Shown: one piece after another, positions 38,881 to 49,043 of the stretch
How positions within the stretch are numbered: position 1 is the first letter of the stretch
Layout of the letters: each line of letters begins with the position of its first letter
Origin: Chitinophagia bacterium
GTDB taxonomy: Bacteria > Bacteroidota > Bacteroidia > Chitinophagales > Chitinophagaceae
Reading direction: 5' to 3'
DNA length: 64,000 bases
Assembly: GCA_009928005.1 (NCBI GenBank)
Contig: RFVO01000003.1
Coordinates: 1-64,000, forward strand
Translations under genes and position numbers: made by a program
Notes under the pieces: model-generated
What the model saw: only the letters and a program-made list of their open reading frames with translations
What the model was told of the DNA's origin: nothing
Databases searched by the model: none

Positions 38881-41793
38881 ATGAAGGGAAACTTGAAGCA
38901 ACTTGCAAAAGCATTGGAAGGGGATCTTTTTTTCGATAAAATGATCAGAACCTTGTATGCAACAGACGCCTCTAGTTATAGAGAGCTTCCATTAGCAGTA
39001 GCTATTCCAAAAACCAAGCAAGATATTTCTAAGCTAATTAGTTTTGCTTCCAAGTATCAAACTTCATTAATCCCTAGAACGGCTGGTACTTCTTTGGCAG
39101 GGCAGGTAGTGGGAAATGGGATTATTGTAGATGTCTCTAAACATTTCAATCAAATTTTAGAACTCAATAAAGAAGAAGGCTGGGTGAGGGTGCAGCCCGG
39201 TGTGGTTCGTGACGAATTAAATTTATTTTTACGACCACATGGTTTATTTTTTGGTCCAGAAACTTCTACTGCAAATAGGGCTATGATTGGAGGAATGGTT
39301 GGTAATAATTCTTGTGGATCTAATTCAATAGTATATAGAAGTACAAGAGAGCACTTAATAGAAGTAAAAGCTTTTTTAAGTGATGGATCTGAAGCGGTAT
39401 TTAAGAATATTTCTACCGACGATTTTCACGCTAAGTGTGAGTTGAATAGCTTAGAGGGCAGTATTTATAAATCGGTGCGTAGTTTGCTTAGTAATTATGA
39501 TAATCAAATTGAGATTAAAAAAGAGTTTCCAAAAAAATCGGTGGTAAGAAGAAATACAGGGTATGCTATTGATATTTTGGTAGAGGCAGATCCCTTTACT
39601 GCAGGGGGTCCTAATTTTAATTTTTGTAATTTAATAGCAGGCTCTGAAGGCACTTTAGCTTTTATGACAGAGATAAAACTAAATCTAGTGCCCGCCCCAC
39701 CTAATGAAGTTGGTTTATTATGTGTGCATTTTAATAGTATTGATGAATCGCTGCATGCGAATTTAATTGGATTAAAATATAAGCCTAGTGCCAGTGAACT
39801 TATTGACCATTATATATTAGAGTGTACAAAAGAAAATTCAGAGCAAGCTAAGAACCGTTTTTTTGTAAAAGGTGACCCGGGTGCTATATTAGTGATTGAA
39901 TTTGTTAAAGAAACTAGGGAAGAAATTTTGGAGCTTACTAGTAAAGTGGAAGCCGATATGCGTGCTGCAGGCTTAGGTTATCATTTCCCTGTTTTATATG
40001 GAGCCGATGCTAAAAAAATATGGGCTTTAAGAAAAGCAGGTCTGGGATTGTTAAGTAATTTACCTGGAGATGAAAAAGCAGTACCCGTTATTGAAGACAC
40101 AGCTGTGGATGTAGAAGATTTACCTAATTATATACGCGACTTTAATGAGATATTAAAAAAGCATGGACTTTATTCAGTGCACTATGCCCATGCGGGTTCT
40201 GGAGAAATTCATTTGCGTCCCATTATTAATTTAAAAACTAAAGAAGGAAATCAACTATTTAGAACCATAGCAGAGGAAGTAGCTACGCTTGTAAAAAAAT
40301 ACAATGGGTCTTTAAGTGGGGAGCATGGAGATGGACGTTTGCGTGGTGAATTTATTAAGCAAATGGTAGGGGAGAAAAACTATGCTTTATTAAAACAAGT
40401 GAAAAATACCTGGGATCCTAAACATATATTTAATCCCAATAAAATAGTAGATACGCCTTCCATGAATACAATGCTTAGGTATGAGCCAGGGCAATTAACA
40501 CCGGAGTTTAAAACTATATTTCGTTTTCATAAACAAGATATTTTACAACATGCCGAACAGTGCAACGGTTCGGGAGATTGTAGAAAAACGCATTTATCCG
40601 GAGGTACTATGTGTCCTTCCTTTATGGCTACAAGAGATGAAAAAGATACTACTCGTGCTCGTGCTAATATTCTTCGAGAATTTTTAACACACTCAGACAA
40701 AGAAAATAGATTTAATCATAAAGAAATTTATGAAGTGATGAGTTTGTGTTTAAGTTGTAAGGCTTGTAAAAGCGAGTGTCCTTCGAATGTGGATATGGCA
40801 AAGTTAAAAGCAGAATTCTTACAACATTATTATGATGCCAACGGTGTTCCTTTCAGAACAAAGCTCATTGCTAATTATACAGCGGCTGCTAAACTAGGCT
40901 CTATGGCACCCCGTTTATATAATGCTTTTGTAGAAAATAAGTTTACCGGAAGCCTTGTTAAATCAATTTCAGGTTTTGCATTGAAGCGCTCCATGCCAAG
41001 TATATCCATTCAAACTTTAGATAACTGGTATAAAAAAAATTATGTAGCCCCCAAAAATCCTATAAAAACAATTTATTTATTTTGTGATGAATTCACTAAT
41101 TACAACGATGCACCTATTGGTATTAAAGCCATTCAATTATTATCGGCATTAGGTTATGAGGTGATTATTCCTACACATGAAGAAAGTGCTAGAACTTGGC
41201 TTTCAAAAGGTTTAGTAAGAAAGGCTAAACTTATTGCAAATAAAAATATTGAAAAATTAAGTCATTTGGTGACTGAGGCTAGCCCTCTTATTGGTCTAGA
41301 ACCCTCTGCTATACTCACTTTCAGAGATGAGTACCCCGACTTAGCTTCGGATGAAAATGAAGCTGCTGCTAAACATTTAGCCAAACATAGTTATTTCATT
41401 GATGAATTTTTAGCTTCCGAAATGCAAGCAGGTAATATTACTAAAGATAGTTTCACAAGCAATGAAAAATCTATTTTACTCCATGGGCATTGTCAACAAA
41501 AGGCAGTGAGTGCCTTATCAGATTCTGTAAAAGTACTTTCTTTTCCCGCTAACTATAAAGTAGAAACTATTGCTTCAGGTTGTTGTGGTATGGCAGGCTC
41601 TTTTGGCTATGAAAAAGAACACTATGCAGTTTCAATGAATATTGGAGAATTGGTATTATTTCCTAAAATAAGAGCGAATCATAATAAATGCACCATTGCA
41701 GCACCTGGTACTAGCTGTCGCCATCAAATTAAAGATGGCACTGGTGAAAAAGCATTTCACACAGTAGAAATTTTACACGCAGCACTAGCTTAG
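38881..41793 (+). CDS. FAD-binding and (Fe-S)-binding oxidase fusion (glycolate/D-lactate/2-hydroxyacid dehydrogenase-like)
   Basis: IPRTAGTSLAGQ...NRAMIGGMVGNNSCGSNS (FAD_binding_4), GSGEIHLRP, CLSCKACKSECP, CCGMAGSFGYEKEHY. Confidence 0.93.
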   Translation: MKGNLKQLAKALEGDLFFDKMIRTLYATDASSYRELPLAVAIPKTKQDISKLISFASKYQTSLIPRTAGTSLAGQVVGNGIIVDVSKHFNQILELNKEEGWVRVQPGVVRDELNLFLRPHGLFFGPETSTANRAMIGGMVGNNSCGSNSIVYRSTREHLIEVKAFLSDGSEAVFKNISTDDFHAKCELNSLEGSIYKSVRSLLSNYDNQIEIKKEFPKKSVVRRNTGYAIDILVEADPFTAGGPNFNFCNLIAGSEGTLAFMTEIKLNLVPAPPNEVGLLCVHFNSIDESLHANLIGLKYKPSASELIDHYILECTKENSEQAKNRFFVKGDPGAILVIEFVKETREEILELTSKVEADMRAAGLGYHFPVLYGADAKKIWALRKAGLGLLSNLPGDEKAVPVIEDTAVDVEDLPNYIRDFNEILKKHGLYSVHYAHAGSGEIHLRPIINLKTKEGNQLFRTIAEEVATLVKKYNGSLSGEHGDGRLRGEFIKQMVGEKNYALLKQVKNTWDPKHIFNPNKIVDTPSMNTMLRYEPGQLTPEFKTIFRFHKQDILQHAEQCNGSGDCRKTHLSGGTMCPSFMATRDEKDTTRARANILREFLTHSDKENRFNHKEIYEVMSLCLSCKACKSECPSNVDMAKLKAEFLQHYYDANGVPFRTKLIANYTAAAKLGSMAPRLYNAFVENKFTGSLVKSISGFALKRSMPSISIQTLDNWYKKNYVAPKNPIKTIYLFCDEFTNYNDAPIGIKAIQLLSALGYEVIIPTHEESARTWLSKGLVRKAKLIANKNIEKLSHLVTEASPLIGLEPSAILTFRDEYPDLASDENEAAAKHLAKHSYFIDEFLASEMQAGNITKDSFTSNEKSILLHGHCQQKAVSALSDSVKVLSFPANYKVETIASGCCGMAGSFGYEKEHYAVSMNIGELVLFPKIRANHNKCTIAAPGTSCRHQIKDGTGEKAFHTVEILHAALA

Positions 41794-41867
41794 TATAATC
41801 TAATCTTACTTTATATAAATTTTACTGATTTTAGAAGTATAATTTATTTCTATACTTATCAATTAGC

Positions 41868-43034
41868 TTATTTCAAAAGCAAGCCTTCTTTTTTAATAGC
41901 CTCAAGTGCACTATATAATATATCTAAATCGGTAACTGTATTAAATGCATTAATAGAGTAACGCATATATATATCATTTTCCTGACGCATTATAGGAATT
42001 TCAATTTTATAGTCGATGTATAATTTTCTTTGTAACTGTTCAGGCTCGGGTGTGTTAATAGGAATACTAATCATTTGACCTATCCATTCGCTAGTTAAGG
42101 GGCTAATAGGTTTCGTGCCAAGTAAATTATAAAAACGTTCTGCATGGGCAAGTACAACTTCATGACATTTTTTAGAAACGATAGTCCAATTATTTTTTTG
42201 CATAAATTCAATGCTCGCCTCCACTGTTAAAAAAGCTGAAAAGTCTCTTGTGCCAATCATTTGATGGTAGTCTAAAAAACTTGAATGAGAAGGTTTGAAA
42301 GCTTTATAACCCCAACTTACAATTAAAGGATCACATAAAGGCTGTACCGATTTATGTGCATATAAAAAACTACATCCTTTAGCTGCCATCATCCATTTAT
42401 GACATGCCCCTGTATAAAAATCGGCTTTGATTTCAGTTAAGTTAAAAGGAATGTGTGCAGGTACATGTGCGCCATCCACTATAGTTATTAAGCCTTTTGA
42501 TTTTGCTATTTCGCAAATTTCTTTCACAGGAAAAATTAAACCAGTCGCACTGGTTATATGACTTATAAATATAGCTTTGGTACTTGGTCTTAGTCCTTCA
42601 AAAAAATCTTCAATAAATTTTTCTTTGCTAGTAATAGGTAAATTTATTTTCTGTCTTCTATAAGTGGCTTTATTTTTTTTGCAATAAAAATCCCAGGTAC
42701 GGTCACAGGCGCCGTATTCTATATTGGTAGCTAAGATTTCATCACCTTCATTTAAAGGAAAATTCTTTGCTATTAAATTAATTGCAAAAGAAGGGTTGGT
42801 TACCATGACTAAATCATCTTTATCTGGACATCCAATAAACTTCGCTAGTGCAGCCCTTGAATTGGCTAAGTAATTCACGCCATCAAATGCAATAAATTGA
42901 ACTGGCTCTGCCTCTAAAACTCTTTGCCATTTTTGATAAGCCTCAAAAATTGGTTTAGGTGTAGCGCCAAAGGATCCAAAGTTTAGAAAAGTAATGTCTG
43001 GGTTTAATAAAAACTGATCTTTCAAATTTTCCAT
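41868..43034 (-). CDS. Aminotransferase class V-fold PLP-dependent enzyme (isopenicillin-N-epimerase-like)
   Basis: LNFGSFGATPKPIFEAYQ, TIVDGAHVPAHIPFN, FYTGACHKWMMAAKGCSFLY. Confidence 0.9.
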   Translation of the reverse strand: MENLKDQFLLNPDITFLNFGSFGATPKPIFEAYQKWQRVLEAEPVQFIAFDGVNYLANSRAALAKFIGCPDKDDLVMVTNPSFAINLIAKNFPLNEGDEILATNIEYGACDRTWDFYCKKNKATYRRQKINLPITSKEKFIEDFFEGLRPSTKAIFISHITSATGLIFPVKEICEIAKSKGLITIVDGAHVPAHIPFNLTEIKADFYTGACHKWMMAAKGCSFLYAHKSVQPLCDPLIVSWGYKAFKPSHSSFLDYHQMIGTRDFSAFLTVEASIEFMQKNNWTIVSKKCHEVVLAHAERFYNLLGTKPISPLTSEWIGQMISIPINTPEPEQLQRKLYIDYKIEIPIMRQENDIYMRYSINAFNTVTDLDILYSALEAIKKEGLLLK

Positions 43035-43068
43035 TTCTTATATTTTGCTTTCTAAAGGTAGCATAAAA

Positions 43069-43099
43069 AAATCTCGGTTACCATAGGCAACCGAGATTT
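43069..43099 (-). terminator. Rho-independent terminator of the downstream-facing Gfo/Idh gene
   Basis: 11 bp stem AAATCTCGGTT / AACCGAGATTT; on the minus strand followed by a T tract. Confidence 0.85.
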
Positions 43100-43121
43100 A
43101 TACTGAGTAAGTAATTGAGTA

Positions 43122-44582
43122 CTAAACACCCAAACTCCAACCGTCGCGATATGTTCTTTTAACAAATTGATTTGCATCGTCGAAATTGGTGATTTTCATA
43201 TTTGGACCATCCCATAACAATTGAATGTTTCTACCTGGGTATGTTGGGCCACCTTTCTTGTCAGAAGATTTAATATCATAACTTCTAATGGCTAAATTAC
43301 CCATTAATACAGACTCTGTTAAAGGACCTGCAATATCAAAATGAGAACTTAATGCTTTTGCTTCTTTACTACCAGGGCCAGCGATACAAGCTTCTACCCA
43401 TGCAGAATAATGTCCACTTTCTCCGCCTTTCACTCTATCTACAGTTTTTGGTACTGAAGTTGTTTTTGTTAAGTTGGTAGGTAATAATTGTGGATTGATA
43501 CCATAAGTACCTGCCATCATTTTTCCTTTTGTTCCTTCAAAAATAACGCCATTGCCGCCATCACCCATAATTTCATTAGGGCCTAATTCAGCTGGGCGCT
43601 CAGGTTGAATACCACCATCCATCCAATGTAATTTTACATTTGGCTTTCCGTTTTGACCTTGGAAAGTTAAAATAATATGTGAACCCATTGGACCAGAATC
43701 CGGAGCATATAATTTTTGCCAAGGAGCTGTATAACGAGTAGCAACACTACATTCTGCAGCAATAGGATAACCTAAACCAGCTACTGCAAATGCAGGTGCC
43801 ATAATATGACAAGCCATATCACCTAAAGCACCAGTTCCATAATCCCACCAACCTCTCCAGTTAAAGGGAAGTAAACCTTCGAAATAATCTTTTTGGGGAG
43901 CAGTACCTAACCATAAATTAAAATCTAATTCAGCAGGTATAGGACTTGGTGTAGAAGATACAGGACGGTTCACACCCTGAGGCCAAACGGGTCTATCGGT
44001 ATAACAATAGATGGTATGAATATCTCCGATTAATCCAGCAGTGTGCCAGTCTTGTAACATGCGAACTCCATCTCCAGATGAACCTTGGTTACCCATTTGA
44101 GTAACTACATTATAATCGTGTGCAGCTTTTGTCATAATACGCGCTTCATAAATATCATGCGCCATTGGCTTTTGAACATACACATGTTTACCTAATTGCA
44201 TAGCAGCCATGGCTTGCACCGCATGCATATGATCGGGTGTAGAAACTGAACATGCATCAATGTGCATATGTTCTTTATCTAACATTTCTCTATAGTCTTT
44301 ATAATATTTTGCTTTTGGATATCTTTCACGACTTTTTACGGCTTGTCTATCGTCGACATCACATAAAAAAGCTATATCTGCTTTGCCGCTACTATAGAAA
44401 GCAAATAAATCACTTTCTCCTTTTCCGCCGGCACCGATACCCGCTACTTGTAATTTATCACTTGGTGCGGTAAATCCTTTTCCACCTAAAACGTGTCTAG
44501 GTAGAATGTAAAAGCCTCCTAATGCAAGTGCTGAATTTTTTATAAAATCTCTTCTTGTGTTTTCTGATTTTCTCATGGACAT
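43122..44582 (-). CDS. Tat-exported Gfo/Idh/MocA family oxidoreductase
   Basis: NTRRDFIKNSALALGGFYILP Tat signal; VAGIGAGGKGESDL, STPDHMHAVQAMAAMQLGKHVYVQKPMAHDIYEAR. Confidence 0.93.
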   Translation of the reverse strand: MSMRKSENTRRDFIKNSALALGGFYILPRHVLGGKGFTAPSDKLQVAGIGAGGKGESDLFAFYSSGKADIAFLCDVDDRQAVKSRERYPKAKYYKDYREMLDKEHMHIDACSVSTPDHMHAVQAMAAMQLGKHVYVQKPMAHDIYEARIMTKAAHDYNVVTQMGNQGSSGDGVRMLQDWHTAGLIGDIHTIYCYTDRPVWPQGVNRPVSSTPSPIPAELDFNLWLGTAPQKDYFEGLLPFNWRGWWDYGTGALGDMACHIMAPAFAVAGLGYPIAAECSVATRYTAPWQKLYAPDSGPMGSHIILTFQGQNGKPNVKLHWMDGGIQPERPAELGPNEIMGDGGNGVIFEGTKGKMMAGTYGINPQLLPTNLTKTTSVPKTVDRVKGGESGHYSAWVEACIAGPGSKEAKALSSHFDIAGPLTESVLMGNLAIRSYDIKSSDKKGGPTYPGRNIQLLWDGPNMKITNFDDANQFVKRTYRDGWSLGV

Positions 44583-44741
44583 AGCAAATCTTTATTTGGT
44601 TTATAATCGTTGTTAATTAACTAGTTAAGTTAAGTACGTTAAATTATCAAAAATTTCGGAATTTTAAGAATTATTTTGATAAGCGAATAAATGGGGCTTG
44701 CTTTCATGAATAAGGCTTAAATTGCCTAATAATCATTGCTT

Positions 44742-46109
44742 ATGTCTACAAATATTCATAACCTACGTACATATTTTGCCACTGGCGCTACACAGTCCTA
44801 TGCCTTTAGACTACAACAACTTGAACGCTTAAAAAAAGCCGTTTTAGATGCAGAAAATCAATTATATCAAGCTTTATATACCGATTTAAAAAAAACTAAC
44901 GAAGATGCCTGGGCTACCGAAATTGGTTTTTTCTTAAGTGAATTGAATTATACCATTAAACATTTGAAAGACTGGATGGAGCCAAAACCAGTTGCTACTA
45001 ATTTGGTCAATATGCCTTCTTCTAGTTTTACCATTCAAGAGCCCTTGGGTGTAGTTTGTATCATTGCTCCTTGGAATTATCCATTTCAATTATTATTTAC
45101 ACCCTTAATTGGTGCCATTGCTGGAGGTAACTGTGCCGTTTTAAAACCCAGTGAGTTTGCACCAGCTACTGCAGCAGTGATGCAAAAAATAATTCATTCT
45201 TTATTTCAAGATAACTATATGATGTATTTAGAAGGGGAAGGTGCAACTGTCTTGCCACCGCTACTTACAGAAAATAGATTCGACCATATTTTTTATACGG
45301 GAAGTACCATGGTTGGAAAAATAATTTACAAATTAGCTGCCGAACATTTAGTGCCAGTAACTTTAGAGTTGGGCGGTAAAAGTCCTGCAGTAATTTGTGA
45401 TGATGCCAATTTAAGAGTTGCAGCACGTCGCTTAGCCAATCCTAAATTTTCTAATTGCGGTCAAATGTGTATTGCACCTGACTATATTTTAGTACCACAT
45501 CATTTAAGAGAGGAACTCATTAAAGAATTAATTATTGCTCTTCAAAAATTTTATGGTGTAGATGCAGAAAGCTCAGATCATTACGGTAAAATAATTAATG
45601 ATAAACAGTGGTTGCGTCTTACTTCTTATTTAGCAGATGGCGAAATTGTGTATGGAGGAAAATCAAATAGAGAAAAATTATTTATAGAACCAACTATTAT
45701 GGTAGGGGTTCAACCAGATGCAAAAATTATGCAGGATGAAATTTTTGGACCCATACTTCCTATTCTTACTTATGCAAGTAAAGAAGAGGCATTGGCGATA
45801 ATTCATAAAAACCCAAATCCATTGGCTTTTTATGTTTTCACAGAAAATAAAGCAGATGAAAATTATTGGTTAACCAATGTGCCATCAGGTGGTGCATGTG
45901 TAAATAATGCTACTATGCATATTACCAATCATGATTTACCCTTTGGTGGTAGAGGTTTCAGCGGAACAGGAGGATATCATGGAAAATTAAGTTTTGATAC
46001 ATTTACGCACACTAAATCGGTATTAAAAACACCCACCTGGATAGATCCTGGTTTTAAATATCCTCCTTACAAGGGAAAGGCTTGGTTATTGAAAAGATTA
46101 ATTGGATAA
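44742..46109 (+). CDS. Aldehyde dehydrogenase family protein
   Basis: IIAPWNYPFQLLFTPLIGAIAGGNCAVLKPSE, FYTGSTMVGK, LELGGKSPAV, NCGQMCIAPDYIL, QDEIFGPILPI. Confidence 0.95.
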   Translation: MSTNIHNLRTYFATGATQSYAFRLQQLERLKKAVLDAENQLYQALYTDLKKTNEDAWATEIGFFLSELNYTIKHLKDWMEPKPVATNLVNMPSSSFTIQEPLGVVCIIAPWNYPFQLLFTPLIGAIAGGNCAVLKPSEFAPATAAVMQKIIHSLFQDNYMMYLEGEGATVLPPLLTENRFDHIFYTGSTMVGKIIYKLAAEHLVPVTLELGGKSPAVICDDANLRVAARRLANPKFSNCGQMCIAPDYILVPHHLREELIKELIIALQKFYGVDAESSDHYGKIINDKQWLRLTSYLADGEIVYGGKSNREKLFIEPTIMVGVQPDAKIMQDEIFGPILPILTYASKEEALAIIHKNPNPLAFYVFTENKADENYWLTNVPSGGACVNNATMHITNHDLPFGGRGFSGTGGYHGKLSFDTFTHTKSVLKTPTWIDPGFKYPPYKGKAWLLKRLIG

Positions 46110-46146
46110 TTTCAAGTAAAGTAGATTGAAAAATAAAAAAAGTATC

Positions 46147-46806
46147 ATGATAAAAATTGCCATCGCTTTAGGTGTATTAGTTTCTGCCACACTACTTATG
46201 AAAAAACAAGGCATGTCTTATCGTCAATCTATTTTAAAAACAATTTACCCAGCCATCATGTGGTCGAGTAAAGCTGCAGGAAAAAAACAAATACAGGTTA
46301 ATACAGAAAATAAAATACCTATAGTTCCTTTTTATAGTTTAACCACTAAGGATATCAATGGGAAGGACTTTAATTTTGCTTCTTTGAAAGGAAAGAAAGT
46401 ATTAATTGTAAACACAGCTAGTGATTGCGGTTTCACTGGTCAATATGAAGCCTTAGAAAAATTACAAGAAAAATATGTTGAAAGTCTTGTAGTTATTGGA
46501 TTTCCTGCCAATGACTTCAAAGAACAAGAAACCAAGGATAATGAAACTATTGCTGCCTTTTGTAAAAAAAATTATGGTGTTAGTTTTCCTTTAATGGCTA
46601 AATCTATTGTAATAAAAAAGAATCATCAAAACGAAGTGTTTAAATGGTTATCGGATATGACCATTAATGGTTGGAATCATCAAGAGCCAGTTTGGAATTT
46701 TTGTAAATATTTAATTAATGAAGAAGGTACCCTTACACATTATTTTCCCATGATAGTGGATCCACTAGACGCTTCAGTGATTGAAGCTATTGAAAAAAAG
46801 CAATAG
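46147..46806 (+). CDS. Glutathione peroxidase family protein with N-terminal membrane anchor/signal
   Basis: VLIVNTASDCGFTGQYEALEKLQEKY, IGFPANDFKEQE, WNFCKYLINEEG; hydrophobic N-terminus. Confidence 0.92.
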   Translation: MIKIAIALGVLVSATLLMKKQGMSYRQSILKTIYPAIMWSSKAAGKKQIQVNTENKIPIVPFYSLTTKDINGKDFNFASLKGKKVLIVNTASDCGFTGQYEALEKLQEKYVESLVVIGFPANDFKEQETKDNETIAAFCKKNYGVSFPLMAKSIVIKKNHQNEVFKWLSDMTINGWNHQEPVWNFCKYLINEEGTLTHYFPMIVDPLDASVIEAIEKKQ

Positions 46807-46832
46807 AAGTTATTTAAAACTAAGTTGGGCAA

Positions 46833-47873
46833 CTAATTAATAGGGCAGTGTTCGTGGTAGTTTTCTAAAACAATTTTACCAGATTCAATTACAATGTCTT
46901 TGTACTTTTCTTTAATCTCATCTAAGATTTCTTCAATCTCATTTTGATGAGTAATGCGCACTAATTTATTTCTATACTCTTTAATATTGGGAAGTCCTCT
47001 TAAATAATTGGCATAATGCCTTCTCATCTCATTGATGCCTGCAATTGGTCCTTTCCACTCCACCGATTTAATCAAGTGTTTTCTGGCTACTTCAACACGC
47101 TCTTCAATGGTAGGATCTGCTCTTCTTTCTCCTGTTTGCACAAAATGTTTTATCTCTCTAAAAATCCAAGGATATCCAATGGCAGCGCGGCCAATCATGA
47201 TACCATCCACTCCATATTTATTTTTATATTCTAATGCTTTTTCTGGAGAGTTAATATCACCATTGCCAAAAATTGGTATATGAATACGCGGGTCATTTTT
47301 AATTTCACCAATTAAAGTCCAATCGGCATCCCCTTTATACATTTGCACTCTAGTACGTCCATGAATGGCCAATGCTTTAACGCCCACATCTTGTAATCTT
47401 AATGCTACTTCATGAATATTCTTAGAACTTTCATCCCAACCTAATCTTGTTTTGACTGTAACAGGAAGGTTGGTACTTTTTACCACAGCCTCTGTTAATC
47501 GTACCATTAAATCTAAATCTTTTAAAACGCCGGCTCCGGCTCCCTTGGTGACTACTTTTTTAACGGGGCATCCAAAATTAATATCAATTAAATCGGGGTT
47601 GACAGTATCTACAATTTTGGTACAAAGGGCCATGGCCTCCTCATCGCCACCAAATATTTGAATGCCAATGGGGCGTTCATAGTCAAAGATGTCCAATTTT
47701 TGTCTGCTCTTGATGGCATCACGAATTAATCCCTCGCTACTAATGAATTCAGTATACATGAGGTCGGCACCATTTTCCTTGCAAACTGCTCTAAAAGGAG
47801 GGTCGCTTACATCCTCCATAGGAGCGAGTAATAGTGGGAAATCGGGTAATTGTATAGGACCTATAGAAACCAT
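46833..47873 (-). CDS. dusB: tRNA-dihydrouridine synthase
   Basis: LAPMEDVSDPPFRAVCKENGADLMYTEFIS, INFGCPVKKVVTKGAGAG, GRTRVQMYKGDADW, GDINSPEKA. Confidence 0.95.
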   Translation of the reverse strand: MVSIGPIQLPDFPLLLAPMEDVSDPPFRAVCKENGADLMYTEFISSEGLIRDAIKSRQKLDIFDYERPIGIQIFGGDEEAMALCTKIVDTVNPDLIDINFGCPVKKVVTKGAGAGVLKDLDLMVRLTEAVVKSTNLPVTVKTRLGWDESSKNIHEVALRLQDVGVKALAIHGRTRVQMYKGDADWTLIGEIKNDPRIHIPIFGNGDINSPEKALEYKNKYGVDGIMIGRAAIGYPWIFREIKHFVQTGERRADPTIEERVEVARKHLIKSVEWKGPIAGINEMRRHYANYLRGLPNIKEYRNKLVRITHQNEIEEILDEIKEKYKDIVIESGKIVLENYHEHCPIN

Positions 47874-47912
47874 ATGAATTCATTATCTTGCATCTAACTG
47901 ATACGATTGCAA

Positions 47913-48818
47913 ATGTACCAATTATTTGATATGAGACCTCCCATGAGACTGGCCCTTTTTTTAGGGCTTACAGGTATTGGCATGATTGCTGGGGCATTGA
48001 TTAGTTTTTCTATAGTTTCTTTATTGCTTCATATTCCTCTTGCAGACATGCAAAAGGTTATTATGCAACCTGAATATGCTTCCATGGCTCAGTTGGCCAA
48101 TGCCTTGGCTTCTATTATTGCCTTTGGTTTACCAAGTATAGCATTATCCATGATGGCAAAAGGAAATTGGTACACTCATTTAGGTTTTACTGCTATAAAA
48201 TCATATCAACAAATTGCTATTATTATATTTTTAGCACTTACTGGTTTAATACTGAGTGGTGCATTAGGAAATTTGACAGAAAAAATTCCTATCCCTACTA
48301 ATTTTAAAAATTGGGCTGAAGGTTTAGAAGCACAGTATAAAAAAGCGATGCTTTCTATGACCCAAATGCATTCAATAGTAGATTTAGGCTATGCATTATT
48401 AGCAGTGGCTATTATACCTTCCATTATAGAAGAAATTTATTTTAGAGGCACGCTACAAAAAGTATTAATGGACCTAACAGGTAAACCTTACGCTGCCATT
48501 ATTTTAACAGCCATTTTTTTCAGTGCTATTCATTTTTCATATTTTGGTTTTTTATCAAGAGCGGCCTTAGGAATTGTACTTGGTTATATTTATTATTATT
48601 CAAAAAATATTTGGCTACCTATATTTTTACATTTTTTAAATAATGGGATAGCGGTAGTCACTTTATATTCGATTAGAAATAATCCAGCGAAGGTAGATAA
48701 GTTGATGGATGATAATTTACCTATCTATTGGGGCATATTAGCCTTGGCAGTTGTGTACTATTTATTAAAAAAATTAAAAAATGATTATTCAGATGCAGGA
48801 TTGGAAAAGAGTATTTAG
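47913..48818 (+). CDS. CPBP family intramembrane metalloprotease
   Basis: IPSIIEEIYFRGTLQKVLMD...AIHFSYFGFLSRAALGIVLGYIYYYSKNIWLPIFLHFLNN. Confidence 0.94.
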   Translation: MYQLFDMRPPMRLALFLGLTGIGMIAGALISFSIVSLLLHIPLADMQKVIMQPEYASMAQLANALASIIAFGLPSIALSMMAKGNWYTHLGFTAIKSYQQIAIIIFLALTGLILSGALGNLTEKIPIPTNFKNWAEGLEAQYKKAMLSMTQMHSIVDLGYALLAVAIIPSIIEEIYFRGTLQKVLMDLTGKPYAAIILTAIFFSAIHFSYFGFLSRAALGIVLGYIYYYSKNIWLPIFLHFLNNGIAVVTLYSIRNNPAKVDKLMDDNLPIYWGILALAVVYYLLKKLKNDYSDAGLEKSI

Positions 48819-49011
48819 TAGTAGTCAGTTAGCAGCATCTTCAATGGTGATGGGCATTTTAAACGAAAATGAAATACCCGCTAAAACACTTAATAAACAA
48901 GATTCTTCTTATGTTTTTTTAGGAGAAGTAGAAGTATATGTACCTTTGGATTTGTATGAAAAAGCGCAAGAAATTATTTCAACTATTCAAATTAATACAA
49001 TTCAATTTTAA
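48793..49011 (+). CDS. DUF2007 domain-containing protein
   Basis: MQDWKRVFSSSQLAASSMVMGILNENEIPAKTLNKQDSSYVFLGEVEVYVP; start overlaps the CPBP stop. Confidence 0.85.
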   Translation: MQDWKRVFSSSQLAASSMVMGILNENEIPAKTLNKQDSSYVFLGEVEVYVPLDLYEKAQEIISTIQINTIQF

Positions 49012-49043
49012 AATATTCTTTATAAAACTATAATTTATTTTAT

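Noticed and set aside
44583-44735. Palindromic TTAATTAACTAGTTAA between divergent Gfo/Idh and aldehyde dehydrogenase genes
   Set aside because: Could be an operator, but short AT-rich palindromes are expected by chance here.
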